Assembly (NCBI GenBank): GCA_903839985.1
Contig: CAIMEJ010000068.1
Span: forward strand, 1-36,384
Source of the DNA: an uncultured bacterium
Lineage (GTDB): Bacteria > Chlamydiota > Chlamydiia > Chlamydiales > VFKH01
Length of the DNA: 36,384 nucleotides
Reading direction: 5' to 3'
Below are positions 1-7,691 of this stretch, in pieces. The position numbers were made by a program, and so were the translations under genes. The notes beneath the pieces were generated by a model. It was not told where the DNA came from, did no database searches, and worked only from the letters and a program-made list of their open reading frames with translations. Position 1 is the stretch's first letter. Each line of letters begins with the position of its first letter.

Positions 1-183
1 GAAATTTTCTTTTATAATATTCTATAAAGGCCAAAAAAAGAATATTTTATCCTAAGTAGCTGTTTGTTATAACCATAAAATATGCTTATCATGGCATTAG
101 TTGTAAGAGTCTTTTTAATTGATTGTTTATGTAATTTTTGATTAGATGAAAATATATAAAAATAGTTTAATCAAGGGGAAAAA
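1..183. other. AT-rich left edge, no gene seen
   Basis: This stretch is very AT-rich and holds no convincing reading frame. A TATAAT hexamer lies at 13-18, but its -35 partner would fall outside the window. Before the next gene a TTGATT at 119-124 is followed 17 bases later only by TTAGAT, which is a poor -10. The ribosome binding site AAGGGG just before the ATG at 184 is clear. The stretch most likely carries the promoter of the following small gene, but none can be named firmly. Confidence 0.4.
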
Positions 184-462
184 ATGAAGCTTGTTATTAG
201 AAAATATACAGGATCTGGAGCTAAAGAGCTTTTTGATATTATTGCGCATAATATGGATTCCTTGAACAAAACAATGGAATCTATTCCCGGCCTAGATACT
301 TATTCCGCAGCGCTAACAGAGAATGGCGGTATTACGATAACAGTATGCCAGGATGAAAACGGAATCAGAGAAAGTATTAAGCGAGCAAAAGATTGGGTCG
401 CTGAACATGCCGGCAAGGTCCAAGTAGAAGTACCACAAATTATGTATGGTGATCTACTTTAA
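184..462 (+). CDS. Small ABM-like (dimeric alpha/beta barrel) hypothetical protein
   Basis: This is a 92-residue protein with no signal peptide or membrane segment. Its opening VIRKYTGSGAKELFD, the central strand 'GGITITVCQDENG' and the helix 'IKRAKDWVAEHAG' give a strand-helix-strand-strand-helix-strand order. That order resembles small ferredoxin-like proteins of the antibiotic biosynthesis monooxygenase (ABM) superfamily, in particular a bacterial family of about 95 residues with no assigned function. No catalytic residue can be named. The start is well supported by AAGGGG seven bases upstream of ATG. It stands alone, with 144 bases before the ligase gene that follows. The fold assignment is by eye from the sequence pattern and the function is unknown. 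Confidence 0.75.
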   Translation: MKLVIRKYTGSGAKELFDIIAHNMDSLNKTMESIPGLDTYSAALTENGGITITVCQDENGIRESIKRAKDWVAEHAGKVQVEVPQIMYGDLL

Positions 463-515
463 GTAGAAATATATATCCTATTGATCATCAATAATGTAAT
501 GCTGAAATCCAGCTC

Positions 516-542
516 GTAAAGCTCTTCTTGAAACGGCTTTAC
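516..542 (+). promoter_or_regulatory. Stem-loop in the leader of the double ligase gene
   Basis: GTAAAGC at 516-522 is the exact reverse complement of GCTTTAC at 536-542, giving a 7-bp stem with a 13-base loop. It is not followed by a T run, so it is not a typical intrinsic terminator. It sits 64 bases upstream of the preferred ATG at 607. It may be a leader structure or chance. Confidence 0.25.
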
Positions 543-606
543 TATTAAAAGGGCAATGGAAAAATTTCCCTTAAAGCCTTATAACTTGGATTTTTTACGA
601 GGCACC

Positions 607-2871
607 ATGTTTAAAGTAGCCATCATTTGCGGAGGACCCTCTCATGAAAGAGGGATATCTCTGAATTCCGCACGCTCTTGCATGGACCACTTAAGTTCAG
701 AAGTTTTGGAAATCGTGCCTTTTTATGTAGGCATGGATAAACGTTTTTATACGATTTCTCCTGGCCAGCTTTATTGTAATACACCTTCAGATTTTGATTT
801 TAAGCTAGAAGGTCAGGCAATTGATAATATTGTAGAGCGCCTGAAAAAAGTAGATATTATTTTCCCCGTTATTCACGGCCGCTTTGGGGAAGATGGGGAG
901 CTTCAGGAGATGCTTGAAAAGGCAAACCTTCCCTTTGTAGGACCTTCTAGCCATAATTGCAAGGCACTTTTCTTTAAGAATAGAGCTATGCAAAAATTGA
1001 AAGAGGAGGGTTTTAACACCTGGCCGTCTCTCGTTTTAAGAGAGGGGTATAATAAGCACCTCATAGAAGATTTTTGGCGCACACAGAATTTAAAACGCGC
1101 TATTGTTAAACCAGTAGCAGGAGGATCCTCTTTAGGGGTGTTTTCTGTTGAAAGCCTAGAAGAGGCTTTTTTAGCAGTTTCCAAGGCCTTTGCTTTTCAT
1201 GAGGAAGTTTTAATCGAGCCTTTTTGTCAGGGCATCGAATTCACAATTATTGTATGGGATGGAAAGGCCCTTATTCCTACAGAAATTGAGATGAGCTATG
1301 AAGGAGGGCAGATATTTGACTATCGCCGGAAATATTTGCCTACTCAACAGACCGTTTATCATACCCCTCCAAGGTTTTCTTTAACTAAGATTGAAGAAAT
1401 ACGCGAGCAAGCAGAGGCTGTTTTTAAAGTTTTTCAGATTCGTGATTTTGCCCGTTTTGATGGTTGGGTAAAAGAGGATGGCTCTATTTATTTTACCGAT
1501 CTAAATCCTATTAGCGGTATGGAGCAAAATAGCTTTTTCTTCAGACAAGCAGCTGTATGTGGTTTTACTCATAAAGAGGCGCTAAGAAGTGTTTTGCAGT
1601 TAGCCTGTAAAAGAGAGGGGCTAGCACTTCCAGAAGAAAAGAGCCTGTTAAAGACTAAAGAGACTGTCTATGTTCTCTTTGGGGGCAATACGGCAGAGAG
1701 ACAAGTTTCATTAATGAGTGGGACGAATGTGTGGCTTAAACTTATAAACTCTAAAGAGTTTTTTCCCATACCCTACTATTTTAATGGACAGGGAGCTGTT
1801 TGGCAGTTGCCCTATAGCTATACGCTTAATCATACAGTAGAAGAGATTGAATATAATTGTTTGCAAGCCGCAAGCATTCAAGAAAAGCTGCAGAAATTAC
1901 AAATGGATAGATCTCTTTTAGAATCCCCTCTACACATGTCTTTCGATACTTTTTTACAACAGGCCAAGGAAAATAAAGCATTTGTTTTTTTAGCCCTGCA
2001 TGGAGGTGAAGGGGAAAATGGAACGCTTCAACAAAAATTACATGAAGCTGGTATCCCTTATAACGGATCAGGCCCTAAGGCTTCGGCTCTTTGTATGGAT
2101 AAGTGGGAAACAGGTGAGCAAATACGTTCTCTTGGAGATGCTTACATAGACTCTCTGCCTAAAATTATTCTTAAAAAAGAGGAGGCTTGGCCATCTTTTT
2201 CTGGAAAAATGTTGATTAAGCCGCGCTCTGATGGATGCTCAGCTGGAATTGTGGTATTAGAGTCACCAGAGGACCTACAAAAATACAGAGAGATGGTTTT
2301 GCAAAAGGTGAAATATATTCCAATAGGTACTTTTTCCAATCAAAAGGTTCTTGTAGAGATGGGCGAGGCCACAGAATATCTTTTAGAGCCCTATATAGAG
2401 GTGGATGCCTGCTGGATTGCAAATAACCAGATTTTTATAGAAGAGAAAGAGGGTTGGATTGAGCTGACTGTAGGCGTCTTAGAGGAAAAGGGAGTTTATA
2501 AAAGCCTGAGCCCTAGTATTACGATTGCTGAAGGAGCTGTTCTTAGCCTAGAAGAAAAATTTCAGGGAGGAACGGGTATTAATATAACACCTCCTCCCGA
2601 AGCAATCATTTCACAGAAGAGTGTTTTAAAAATAAAAAACTGCATAGAAAAAGCTGCTAAAATATTGGGTATAAGTAACTATGCTCGGATAGATATCTTT
2701 TTTAATAGACGTACCGATAAGGTTATTGTAATAGAGGCTAATAGCCTTCCTGCCCTCACGCCTTCTACTGTTCTCTATCATCAAGGTTTGGCAGAAGAGC
2801 AGCCTCTTAAGCCCCAAGATCTTTTAGAAAGGATTATCCAGAGTTCCCAAAAAAGCGCGCTTATTGTTTAA
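607..2871 (+). CDS. ddl: Tandem D-alanine--D-alanine ligase (two fused Ddl modules)
   Basis: This 754-residue protein is two complete ATP-grasp ligases in a row, where normal Ddl has about 310-370 residues. Ddl joins two D-alanines using ATP for peptidoglycan precursors in the cytoplasm. Module 1 spans residues 1 to ~350: opening VAIICGGPSHERGISLNS, then HGRFGEDGELQ, GGSSLGV, FDYRRKY (K242, Y243), D285 and D298-L-N300. Module 2 spans ~351 to 754: VYVLFGGNTAERQVSLMSG, HGGEGENGTLQ, DGCSAGI, EEKF (K651, F652), D696 and E710-A-N712. Module 1 has Asp where the metal-binding Glu is usual; module 2 has Phe where the catalytic-loop Tyr is usual. The reading frame opens at ATG 556, but 607 is preferred because family homology begins there and GAGG precedes it. 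Chlamydiaceae instead carry a MurC-Ddl fusion. Confidence 0.9.
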   Translation: MFKVAIICGGPSHERGISLNSARSCMDHLSSEVLEIVPFYVGMDKRFYTISPGQLYCNTPSDFDFKLEGQAIDNIVERLKKVDIIFPVIHGRFGEDGELQEMLEKANLPFVGPSSHNCKALFFKNRAMQKLKEEGFNTWPSLVLREGYNKHLIEDFWRTQNLKRAIVKPVAGGSSLGVFSVESLEEAFLAVSKAFAFHEEVLIEPFCQGIEFTIIVWDGKALIPTEIEMSYEGGQIFDYRRKYLPTQQTVYHTPPRFSLTKIEEIREQAEAVFKVFQIRDFARFDGWVKEDGSIYFTDLNPISGMEQNSFFFRQAAVCGFTHKEALRSVLQLACKREGLALPEEKSLLKTKETVYVLFGGNTAERQVSLMSGTNVWLKLINSKEFFPIPYYFNGQGAVWQLPYSYTLNHTVEEIEYNCLQAASIQEKLQKLQMDRSLLESPLHMSFDTFLQQAKENKAFVFLALHGGEGENGTLQQKLHEAGIPYNGSGPKASALCMDKWETGEQIRSLGDAYIDSLPKIILKKEEAWPSFSGKMLIKPRSDGCSAGIVVLESPEDLQKYREMVLQKVKYIPIGTFSNQKVLVEMGEATEYLLEPYIEVDACWIANNQIFIEEKEGWIELTVGVLEEKGVYKSLSPSITIAEGAVLSLEEKFQGGTGINITPPPEAIISQKSVLKIKNCIEKAAKILGISNYARIDIFFNRRTDKVIVIEANSLPALTPSTVLYHQGLAEEQPLKPQDLLERIIQSSQKSALIV

Positions 2872-3056
2872 TACCAGTAGTTTTGGATTGGTCTCCTTAA
2901 AGGACTGTTATATTTACTATTTAAGGCTCTCAGGCTCTTATAAAGATAAGTCTTGAGAGATGCTCTGGAAAAGAGGATTTTATATAACTATCGATGAGGC
3001 GGATAGGTCTAAAAGAACAGGTTGATAATCCCATAGACCTTCGAAGAGAATAGAGA
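2872..3056 (+). promoter_or_regulatory. Structured leader region upstream of nrdR
   Basis: No reading frame is credible in these 185 bases. They hold three inverted repeats on the plus strand: TCCTT/AAGGA near 2893-2903, CTCTCA (2927-2932) with TGAGAG (2954-2959), and AGGTCTA (3005-3011) with TAGACCT (3034-3040). The last ends 16 bases before the nrdR ATG, so it could affect translation initiation. No match to the usual NrdR box was recognised. Promoter elements could not be assigned with confidence. Confidence 0.3.
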
Positions 3057-3524
3057 ATGAAATGCCCTTTTTGCTCCCATGATGAACTTAAAGTAACAGA
3101 TTCACGCGATACCCCCGAACTTAATGCCATTAGAAGACGGCGCGAATGCTTAGGGTGTGGCAGGCGTTTTACTACTTTTGAAACTGTGGAACTTAACTTA
3201 CAAGTCCATAAAAGAGACGGGCGATTTGAAGATTTTAGTCAGCAAAAGTTGATTAATGGTTTAGATGCCGCTTGCAGGCATACACAAATGAGTAGTGAGC
3301 AGATTAAAGCTTTAGTAGCGCGTATTATGGTAGATCTCATGGCCAAGCAAACTAAAGAGGTTTCAACGGAGGAACTTGGAGAAATCGTTATGCAGCACCT
3401 ACGTTTAATGGACCCTATTGCCTACATTCGTTTTGCCTGTGTTTACAAAAGAATGAAAAAAATTGATCAACTTATTGCAGTAATAGACACAATTCGGGCA
3501 AAAGATGATGAACAGGGAGTTTAA
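3057..3524 (+). CDS. nrdR: Transcriptional repressor NrdR
   Basis: This 155-residue protein has the full NrdR layout. A zinc ribbon carries C3, C6, C31 and C34, with the basic stretch RRRREC before the second pair. An ATP-cone domain follows (roughly 46-136, from LQVHKRDGRFEDF to FACVYKRM). NrdR senses ATP/dATP through the cone and represses ribonucleotide reductase genes. The start is the only sensible ATG and gives the conserved opening MKCPFCSHDELKVTDSR. Length matches the family (about 150). The gene is three bases from the downstream DksA-type gene and probably shares its transcript. No reductase gene is in this window. An nrdR-dksA-lspA order is also known from Chlamydia, as far as I recall. 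Confidence 0.95.
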   Translation: MKCPFCSHDELKVTDSRDTPELNAIRRRRECLGCGRRFTTFETVELNLQVHKRDGRFEDFSQQKLINGLDAACRHTQMSSEQIKALVARIMVDLMAKQTKEVSTEELGEIVMQHLRLMDPIAYIRFACVYKRMKKIDQLIAVIDTIRAKDDEQGV

Positions 3525-3527
3525 TCA

Positions 3528-3893
3528 ATGCCATTAAAAAAGAATGAAATCCAAAAGTTTAAAACGCGTCTATTAGAGTTGAGACAAAAAATTACGCATA
3601 CGCTCAGCGAGACGCAACAAGAAGTAAAAAGACAGGATGAGTCAACAGGTTATTCACAGCATCAAGCAGATCAGGGAACCGATGACTTTGATCGCACAAT
3701 TAATCTAGAATTGACACAAGCAGAAATGCACATTTTAAGACAGATCGACCACGCTCTTGAAAAAGTAGAAGAGGGTACCTATGGTATCTGTGATATTACA
3801 CAGGAAGAGATCCCTCTAAGACGATTAGAAGCGCTCCCCTATGCTTCTATGACTGTAGAGTCACAGGATAAGTTTGAAAAAGGTCTTCTTTGA
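3528..3893 (+). CDS. dksA: DksA/TraR-family protein with a degenerate zinc finger
   Basis: This is a 121-residue DksA/TraR-type protein. DksA binds the RNA polymerase secondary channel and, with ppGpp, alters promoter open-complex stability. The N-terminal half is a predicted coiled coil (about 8-80) with an acidic tip DQGTDDFDRT near 48-57, where family members carry their key Asp residues. The C-terminal segment YGICDITQEEIPLRRLEALPYA fits the globular zinc domain, but only C88 remains. The other three zinc positions are T91, T109 and S112. The family signature (RLEALPYA) is otherwise intact, so the fold probably persists without zinc. Its stop overlaps the TTG start of lspA by four bases. 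Similar cysteine-poor DksA paralogues exist in other bacteria. Confidence 0.88.
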   Translation: MPLKKNEIQKFKTRLLELRQKITHTLSETQQEVKRQDESTGYSQHQADQGTDDFDRTINLELTQAEMHILRQIDHALEKVEEGTYGICDITQEEIPLRRLEALPYASMTVESQDKFEKGLL

Positions 3894-4384
3894 GGCCTTT
3901 CCTTAAATTTTTTAGCCTCTTTTTACTTATTTTTGCCGTAGACCAAAGTAGTAAATGGGCGGCATGGCATTATTTTTCCGCGATGCGGTGGCAGCCTTTT
4001 TTTCCTTTTGGAGGACAAGCCCTTTTCGAAAATTTTTATGGCATTGACGGCGCCCTTGTTAATCATGCAAATAAGGGAGCCGCTTTTGGGCTTTTTGCGG
4101 ATCATCAAGAATTTCTCTTAGGATTTCGTTTAGCACTGGTGCTGGCTATGTCTATTTGGCTTCTTTTTATTAATAAGATAGAAGGATATCTGCTGCCTGT
4201 GAGCCTTATTCTTTCAGGAGCTCTTTCGAATATTATAGATTATTTTTTCTATGGCCACGTTGTTGACCTTTTCTATTTTCGTTTTTGGGGCTATGCCTAT
4301 CCTGTTTTTAATGTAGCAGATAGTGTTATTTGTATAGGAACAGGGCTTCTTTTATTGCATATGCTGAGAGCAAAAAAAGCATGA
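3890..4384 (+). CDS. lspA: Lipoprotein signal peptidase (signal peptidase II)
   Basis: This 164-residue inner-membrane aspartyl protease cleaves prolipoprotein signal peptides after lipid addition. Four hydrophobic segments are visible. The two catalytic Asp motifs are present: NIIDYFFYGHVVD (about 113-125) and PVFNVADS (about 138-145). The conserved N-terminal DQSSKW is at about 18-23. The start is a TTG inside the four-base overlap TTGA with the dksA stop, and AAAAAGG lies about six bases upstream, suggesting translational coupling. No ATG gives the conserved N-terminus. A substrate in this window would be Pal, which has a lipobox. The C-terminus overlaps the next gene through ATGA. Confidence 0.93.
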   Translation: MRPFLKFFSLFLLIFAVDQSSKWAAWHYFSAMRWQPFFPFGGQALFENFYGIDGALVNHANKGAAFGLFADHQEFLLGFRLALVLAMSIWLLFINKIEGYLLPVSLILSGALSNIIDYFFYGHVVDLFYFRFWGYAYPVFNVADSVICIGTGLLLLHMLRAKKA

Positions 4385-4890
4385 GCTTCCCCTCTTTTTC
4401 TGGCATGATCAGCCTTTCTTTTCTTTTAGATCCTTCTGATTTTAAAGAACTTATGAGCAGCTTGGGGGTTTTTTTTGTTCGTATTGATAAAGTAGAAGAA
4501 GAACCTATTATGAGCTTAGAAGCCCTAGTTGCAGCTTATGAGATTTATTGGGAGAAGCTTCTTAAAAAAGAGAAAATGGAGCCCTCTTTTTTAAAGAGGA
4601 ACTTCCAGCTGGCTCTTGTGACCCATTTGGATGCTATTAATTTTCTGCCCATTAAAATTGCTAAAGTCAAAGAACCTGTAGTGATGATGAGACCACGTCC
4701 AGATAGAGGCTTAGAGGTTTTATACCCCCGTATCTTTCAAGAGGCAGGCACAGGCCTTATTCACAAAACTTTTCCACCTGGAAAATTTAGTAACACGGAT
4801 CTTTTTCAGCGTATTCAACGTTTTTTGCGTAAGCATACACTGCCCCAAAAAGAGAGCCCTTTAAGACTTGGCCTGAATATAACCCCTTAA
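4381..4890 (+). CDS. Uncharacterised protein translationally coupled to lspA
   Basis: This 169-residue protein is not recognised. It begins at ATG 4381, overlapping the lspA stop as ATGA. The reading frame opens earlier (4330), but that start lies inside lspA and is less likely. No signal peptide, membrane segment or catalytic signature is clear. Composition is mixed alpha/beta with a basic middle stretch (VKEPVVMMRPRPDRGLEV, about 98-115) and a C-terminal part rich in Phe and basic residues. It closes the nrdR-dksA-lspA unit and converges on the PiT gene 15 bases away, with no obvious terminator between. It could be a chlamydia-specific protein; function unknown. Confidence 0.7.
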   Translation: MSFPSFSGMISLSFLLDPSDFKELMSSLGVFFVRIDKVEEEPIMSLEALVAAYEIYWEKLLKKEKMEPSFLKRNFQLALVTHLDAINFLPIKIAKVKEPVVMMRPRPDRGLEVLYPRIFQEAGTGLIHKTFPPGKFSNTDLFQRIQRFLRKHTLPQKESPLRLGLNITP

Positions 4891-4905
4891 ATACTTCTTA
4901 TTTTA

Positions 4906-6315
4906 TTAAAAGATCAGGGAGAAGAGGCTGTAGAAGATGATAGCTAGAATAGCCCCTACGGGGACGGTGATCACCCATGAAACAAAGATATCACGTATCA
5001 TAGCAAGATTCAGCGTTCCAAAACCGCGAGCAAGCCCAACGCCTAGCACAGATCCGACGAGAGTGTGTGTTGTAGAGACAGGAAGCCCTAGTTTCGAAGC
5101 TAAAAGAATGGTCGTTGCAGCACCAAATTCAGCTGCAAAGCCCCTGGAAGGAGTTAACTCAGTAATTTTCTTACCAATTGTTTCAATCACACGCCATCCC
5201 CATGTCGCTAGCCCCAGAACAATTCCTGCGCCACCAAGGGCTAATATCCATGCAGGCATCTGACCTTTAAGGCTATCCAGACCTGTGCGTGCTACTGTAA
5301 TGACAGCTGCAAGAGGGCCGATGGCATTGGCTACATCATTGGCACCGTGAGCAAAAGCCATACAGCATGCTGTTACAATTTGTAGAGAAACAAAGATTTT
5401 TTCAACGGCCGCATAATCAGCATTTTGAAAAGCAGTAAGAGGTTTTTTAGTAGTAAGAAATATTTCTTTGACCTGGCTTGCTGCAGCAGAAAGCTCATCT
5501 TGCATTAACCCAGCAGCCTGTTTTTGCGCTTTTTCTAAGTATTTAAGTGAGCGAGCCAAATCTATATGCACCTGGTATTCAGATAGATCAGAAGAGGGTT
5601 CTTGAGAGATTTTAACGCGCTTAAGAAGAAAATGAGAAATCAGAGCCGCTAGAGAAGAGACGGAGAGGGCTAGTAGCATAGATTCAGGCATTGAAAGTGC
5701 TTGTAAACTCGCAATTCCTTTAAACAGAGTGACGAGTGTGAGAATTAAAAAGACACAGAAGACGAGAGCTGGCGTGATTTTTTTAGCAGCAAGTAAGGGG
5801 TCCTCGGCAAAAAGAATCTTTTTCTTCAGAAATTGAAAGGTAATATAAGAGAGAATTCCGCCAATAAGAGGAGAGATGATCCAGCTAAGTACAATGGAGA
5901 TCATATTGCCCCAATAAATAGCTGTAGGGCCCCCAATAATAAGGCCAAAGCCAACAACAGCACCTACGATAGAGTGAGTTGTTGAAACGGGCCATCCGGA
6001 ATAAGAGGCAATATGCAGCCAGACACCTGCTGCAAGGAGGGAAGAGAGCATGCCCATAATAAAGATTTCGGGCCGGCCTGCAAAAATAGATGTATTAATA
6101 ATACCATTTTCAATTGTTTCAGAGACATGAGAGCCTACAAAAAAAGCCCCGCAAAATTCTAAAACTGCTGCAATAATTAAAGCTTGCCGCATATTCAAAG
6201 CACCGGAGCCAACGGAGGTACCCATGGCATTAGCTACGTCATTAGCGCCAATATTCCAGGCCATATAAAACCCGAGAAGAAGAGCTAGAACTATAAAAAC
6301 TGTTTCGTGGGGCAT
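4906..6315 (-). CDS. pit: PiT-family inorganic phosphate permease
   Basis: This 469-residue multi-spanning inner-membrane transporter of the PiT (SLC20) family imports phosphate, usually with a cation. The two halves each carry the family signature: NIGANDVANAMGTSVGSGAL near residue 21-40 and FAHGANDVANAIGPLAAV around 320-337. Each half also has a GxPVSTTHS/T motif (SGWPVSTTHSIVG and GLPVSTTHTLVG). A hydrophilic loop near 240-300 separates the halves. It starts directly at the stop of the DUF47 gene, with which PiT genes are often paired. From memory a homologous pair occurs in Chlamydia, annotated as a phosphate permease. The exact coupling ion is inference. Confidence 0.93.
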   Translation of the reverse strand: MPHETVFIVLALLLGFYMAWNIGANDVANAMGTSVGSGALNMRQALIIAAVLEFCGAFFVGSHVSETIENGIINTSIFAGRPEIFIMGMLSSLLAAGVWLHIASYSGWPVSTTHSIVGAVVGFGLIIGGPTAIYWGNMISIVLSWIISPLIGGILSYITFQFLKKKILFAEDPLLAAKKITPALVFCVFLILTLVTLFKGIASLQALSMPESMLLALSVSSLAALISHFLLKRVKISQEPSSDLSEYQVHIDLARSLKYLEKAQKQAAGLMQDELSAAASQVKEIFLTTKKPLTAFQNADYAAVEKIFVSLQIVTACCMAFAHGANDVANAIGPLAAVITVARTGLDSLKGQMPAWILALGGAGIVLGLATWGWRVIETIGKKITELTPSRGFAAEFGAATTILLASKLGLPVSTTHTLVGSVLGVGLARGFGTLNLAMIRDIFVSWVITVPVGAILAIIFYSLFSLIF

Positions 6316-6990
6316 CTATTTTACCTCAAGTAGCATGCGGATTCTATCAGCGAGATTTTCTGAGAGGTTAGAAAGATCGCCAACAGATTCAAAAATTTTG
6401 AGCCAAAGATGAAATACGGGTGAGGGTAGCTGTTCGGCTTCTGTGAAAAAGCGTCTTAATAGAGCTCTTTCTACCAGGTCTGACTCATGCTCGAGTAGAG
6501 CCACTTTTTCTGTCATTTTTTTGACTTTTTCTGCTTCATTACCGCCAAAAGAGGTCTCTACCAGCTCATCTAGTTCTTGCATGATTTGAAAAGCTTCTTT
6601 AAATGTCGCTAGATTTTTGCGGAGCAAGGCAAAAAAGTCTTCGTGAAAATCAGGAGGCAAGGCGATGGGTCTCATTGTCAAAAGGAGGGCAATATTTTCT
6701 GTTTTATCGGCAATGCTATCTTGGAGGCTGAGAATAGTTAAAAGATCACTTCGATCCATAAGGAAGAAGAGGCCCCTTGTTAAATGATTCCGTATATAGC
6801 TTTTTGTTTGATCTGCTTCATGCTCAGAGGCCGAGATTTCTTCAGCTAAAGCTAAAACACGTGGCTGGTCACCGGCGAAGAGCGCTTGAAAAATATCTTC
6901 CAGTTTAGATACGCAATAAGCCACTTTTTCCATATGAATTTGTAGTGGTGCGAAAGGTGATTTACCAAAGAGCTTAAGAAGGCTTAGCAT
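6316..6990 (-). CDS. DUF47/PhoU-like phosphate transport accessory protein
   Basis: This is a 224-residue all-helical cytosolic protein of the DUF47 family, distantly related to PhoU and usually encoded beside PiT transporters. Visible features are the opening segment of about 15 residues (LFGKSPFAPLQIHMEKV), the acidic helix SASEHEADQTKSYIRNHL (about 50-67) and LLEHESDLVERALLRRFF (about 168-185). The paired E(H)EAD/E(H)ESD segments are the metal-binding-like motifs of PhoU-type helical bundles. It follows parB with a 7-base overlap and abuts the PiT start codon exactly, so the three genes are probably co-transcribed. The family is thought to modulate the transporter; the mechanism is not shown here. 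Confidence 0.88.
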   Translation of the reverse strand: MLSLLKLFGKSPFAPLQIHMEKVAYCVSKLEDIFQALFAGDQPRVLALAEEISASEHEADQTKSYIRNHLTRGLFFLMDRSDLLTILSLQDSIADKTENIALLLTMRPIALPPDFHEDFFALLRKNLATFKEAFQIMQELDELVETSFGGNEAEKVKKMTEKVALLEHESDLVERALLRRFFTEAEQLPSPVFHLWLKIFESVGDLSNLSENLADRIRMLLEVK

Positions 6991-7691
6991 AGAGCAACTC
7001 CAAAATGATTTAGCAGTCTGTCAAGATCGTCGAATCCGTAATAATCGATTACTATACGGTCTTTTGTAATTTCTACTCGAGTTCCTAATTTTTCTCGAAG
7101 GCTTTCCGCTGCTTGTAAAAGGACGGGATCTTTACTGCTGGCGGCTTTTTCAGTTTGTCGGACATTCCATCCCTTTTTTAATAAGCTACTTAAGAGTTTT
7201 TCCGGGTCATCAGAGGCAAGTAAAGCTTTAGCATGACCCATAGTAATTTTTCCAGAAGCCAAGGCCTCCTTCACAGGTGGGGGCAGCTGCAATAATCTTA
7301 AGAAATTGGCAATTGTAGGCCTTTTAATACCAAGTCTTTTTGCAAGGAGCTCTTGAGTTGTGTTTTTAAGCATGGATTCAAGAGACATAGCAACTTCTAA
7401 AGGGGTTAGGTCCTCTCGTTGATAGTTTTCGGCAAGAGCTTCTTCAGCAGAGAGAGCTTTTTCTCGGATAATAGCAGTAATTGTTTCAAAACCCGCAAGT
7501 TTAGCGGCTCTTAAACGCCTTTCCCCTGCGATTAATTGATAATGCGAATCTTTTTTTTGTACCAATATGGGTTGTAATAAGCCTAAATTTTTGAGTGATG
7601 AGGCTAGTTGTTCCAAATGCTCCTCGTTAAATTCCTTGCGAGGCTGATCTGGATTCACTTCAATTTGGTCTATTTGAATAAAATTTAGCAT
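6984..7691 (-). CDS. parB: Chromosome partitioning protein ParB
   Basis: This ParB-type protein has 235 residues from the chosen ATG at 7691. The N-terminal CTPase/ParB domain has IEVNPDQPRKEF and the CTP-binding GERRLRAAKLAGF; the segment ALAENYQREDLTPLEVA matches the family's ENxQRxdLnPiE motif. A helix-turn-helix follows (LLAKRLGIKRPTIANFLRLL), then ITMGHAKALL, and a short C-terminal dimerisation domain ending in DRLLNHFG. The frame is open further upstream to ATG 7787, but those 32 extra residues are unlike ParB and precede the conserved start of homology. The usual parA neighbour is absent; here parB leads the DUF47-PiT unit. No parS-like palindrome (TGTTTCACGTGAAACA) was seen. Confidence 0.92.
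   Translation of the reverse strand: MLNFIQIDQIEVNPDQPRKEFNEEHLEQLASSLKNLGLLQPILVQKKDSHYQLIAGERRLRAAKLAGFETITAIIREKALSAEEALAENYQREDLTPLEVAMSLESMLKNTTQELLAKRLGIKRPTIANFLRLLQLPPPVKEALASGKITMGHAKALLASDDPEKLLSSLLKKGWNVRQTEKAASSKDPVLLQAAESLREKLGTRVEITKDRIVIDYYGFDDLDRLLNHFGVALC

Noticed and set aside
13-18. TATAAT at the left edge as a promoter
   Set aside because: The required -35 would be outside the window and the region is AT-rich enough for chance matches.
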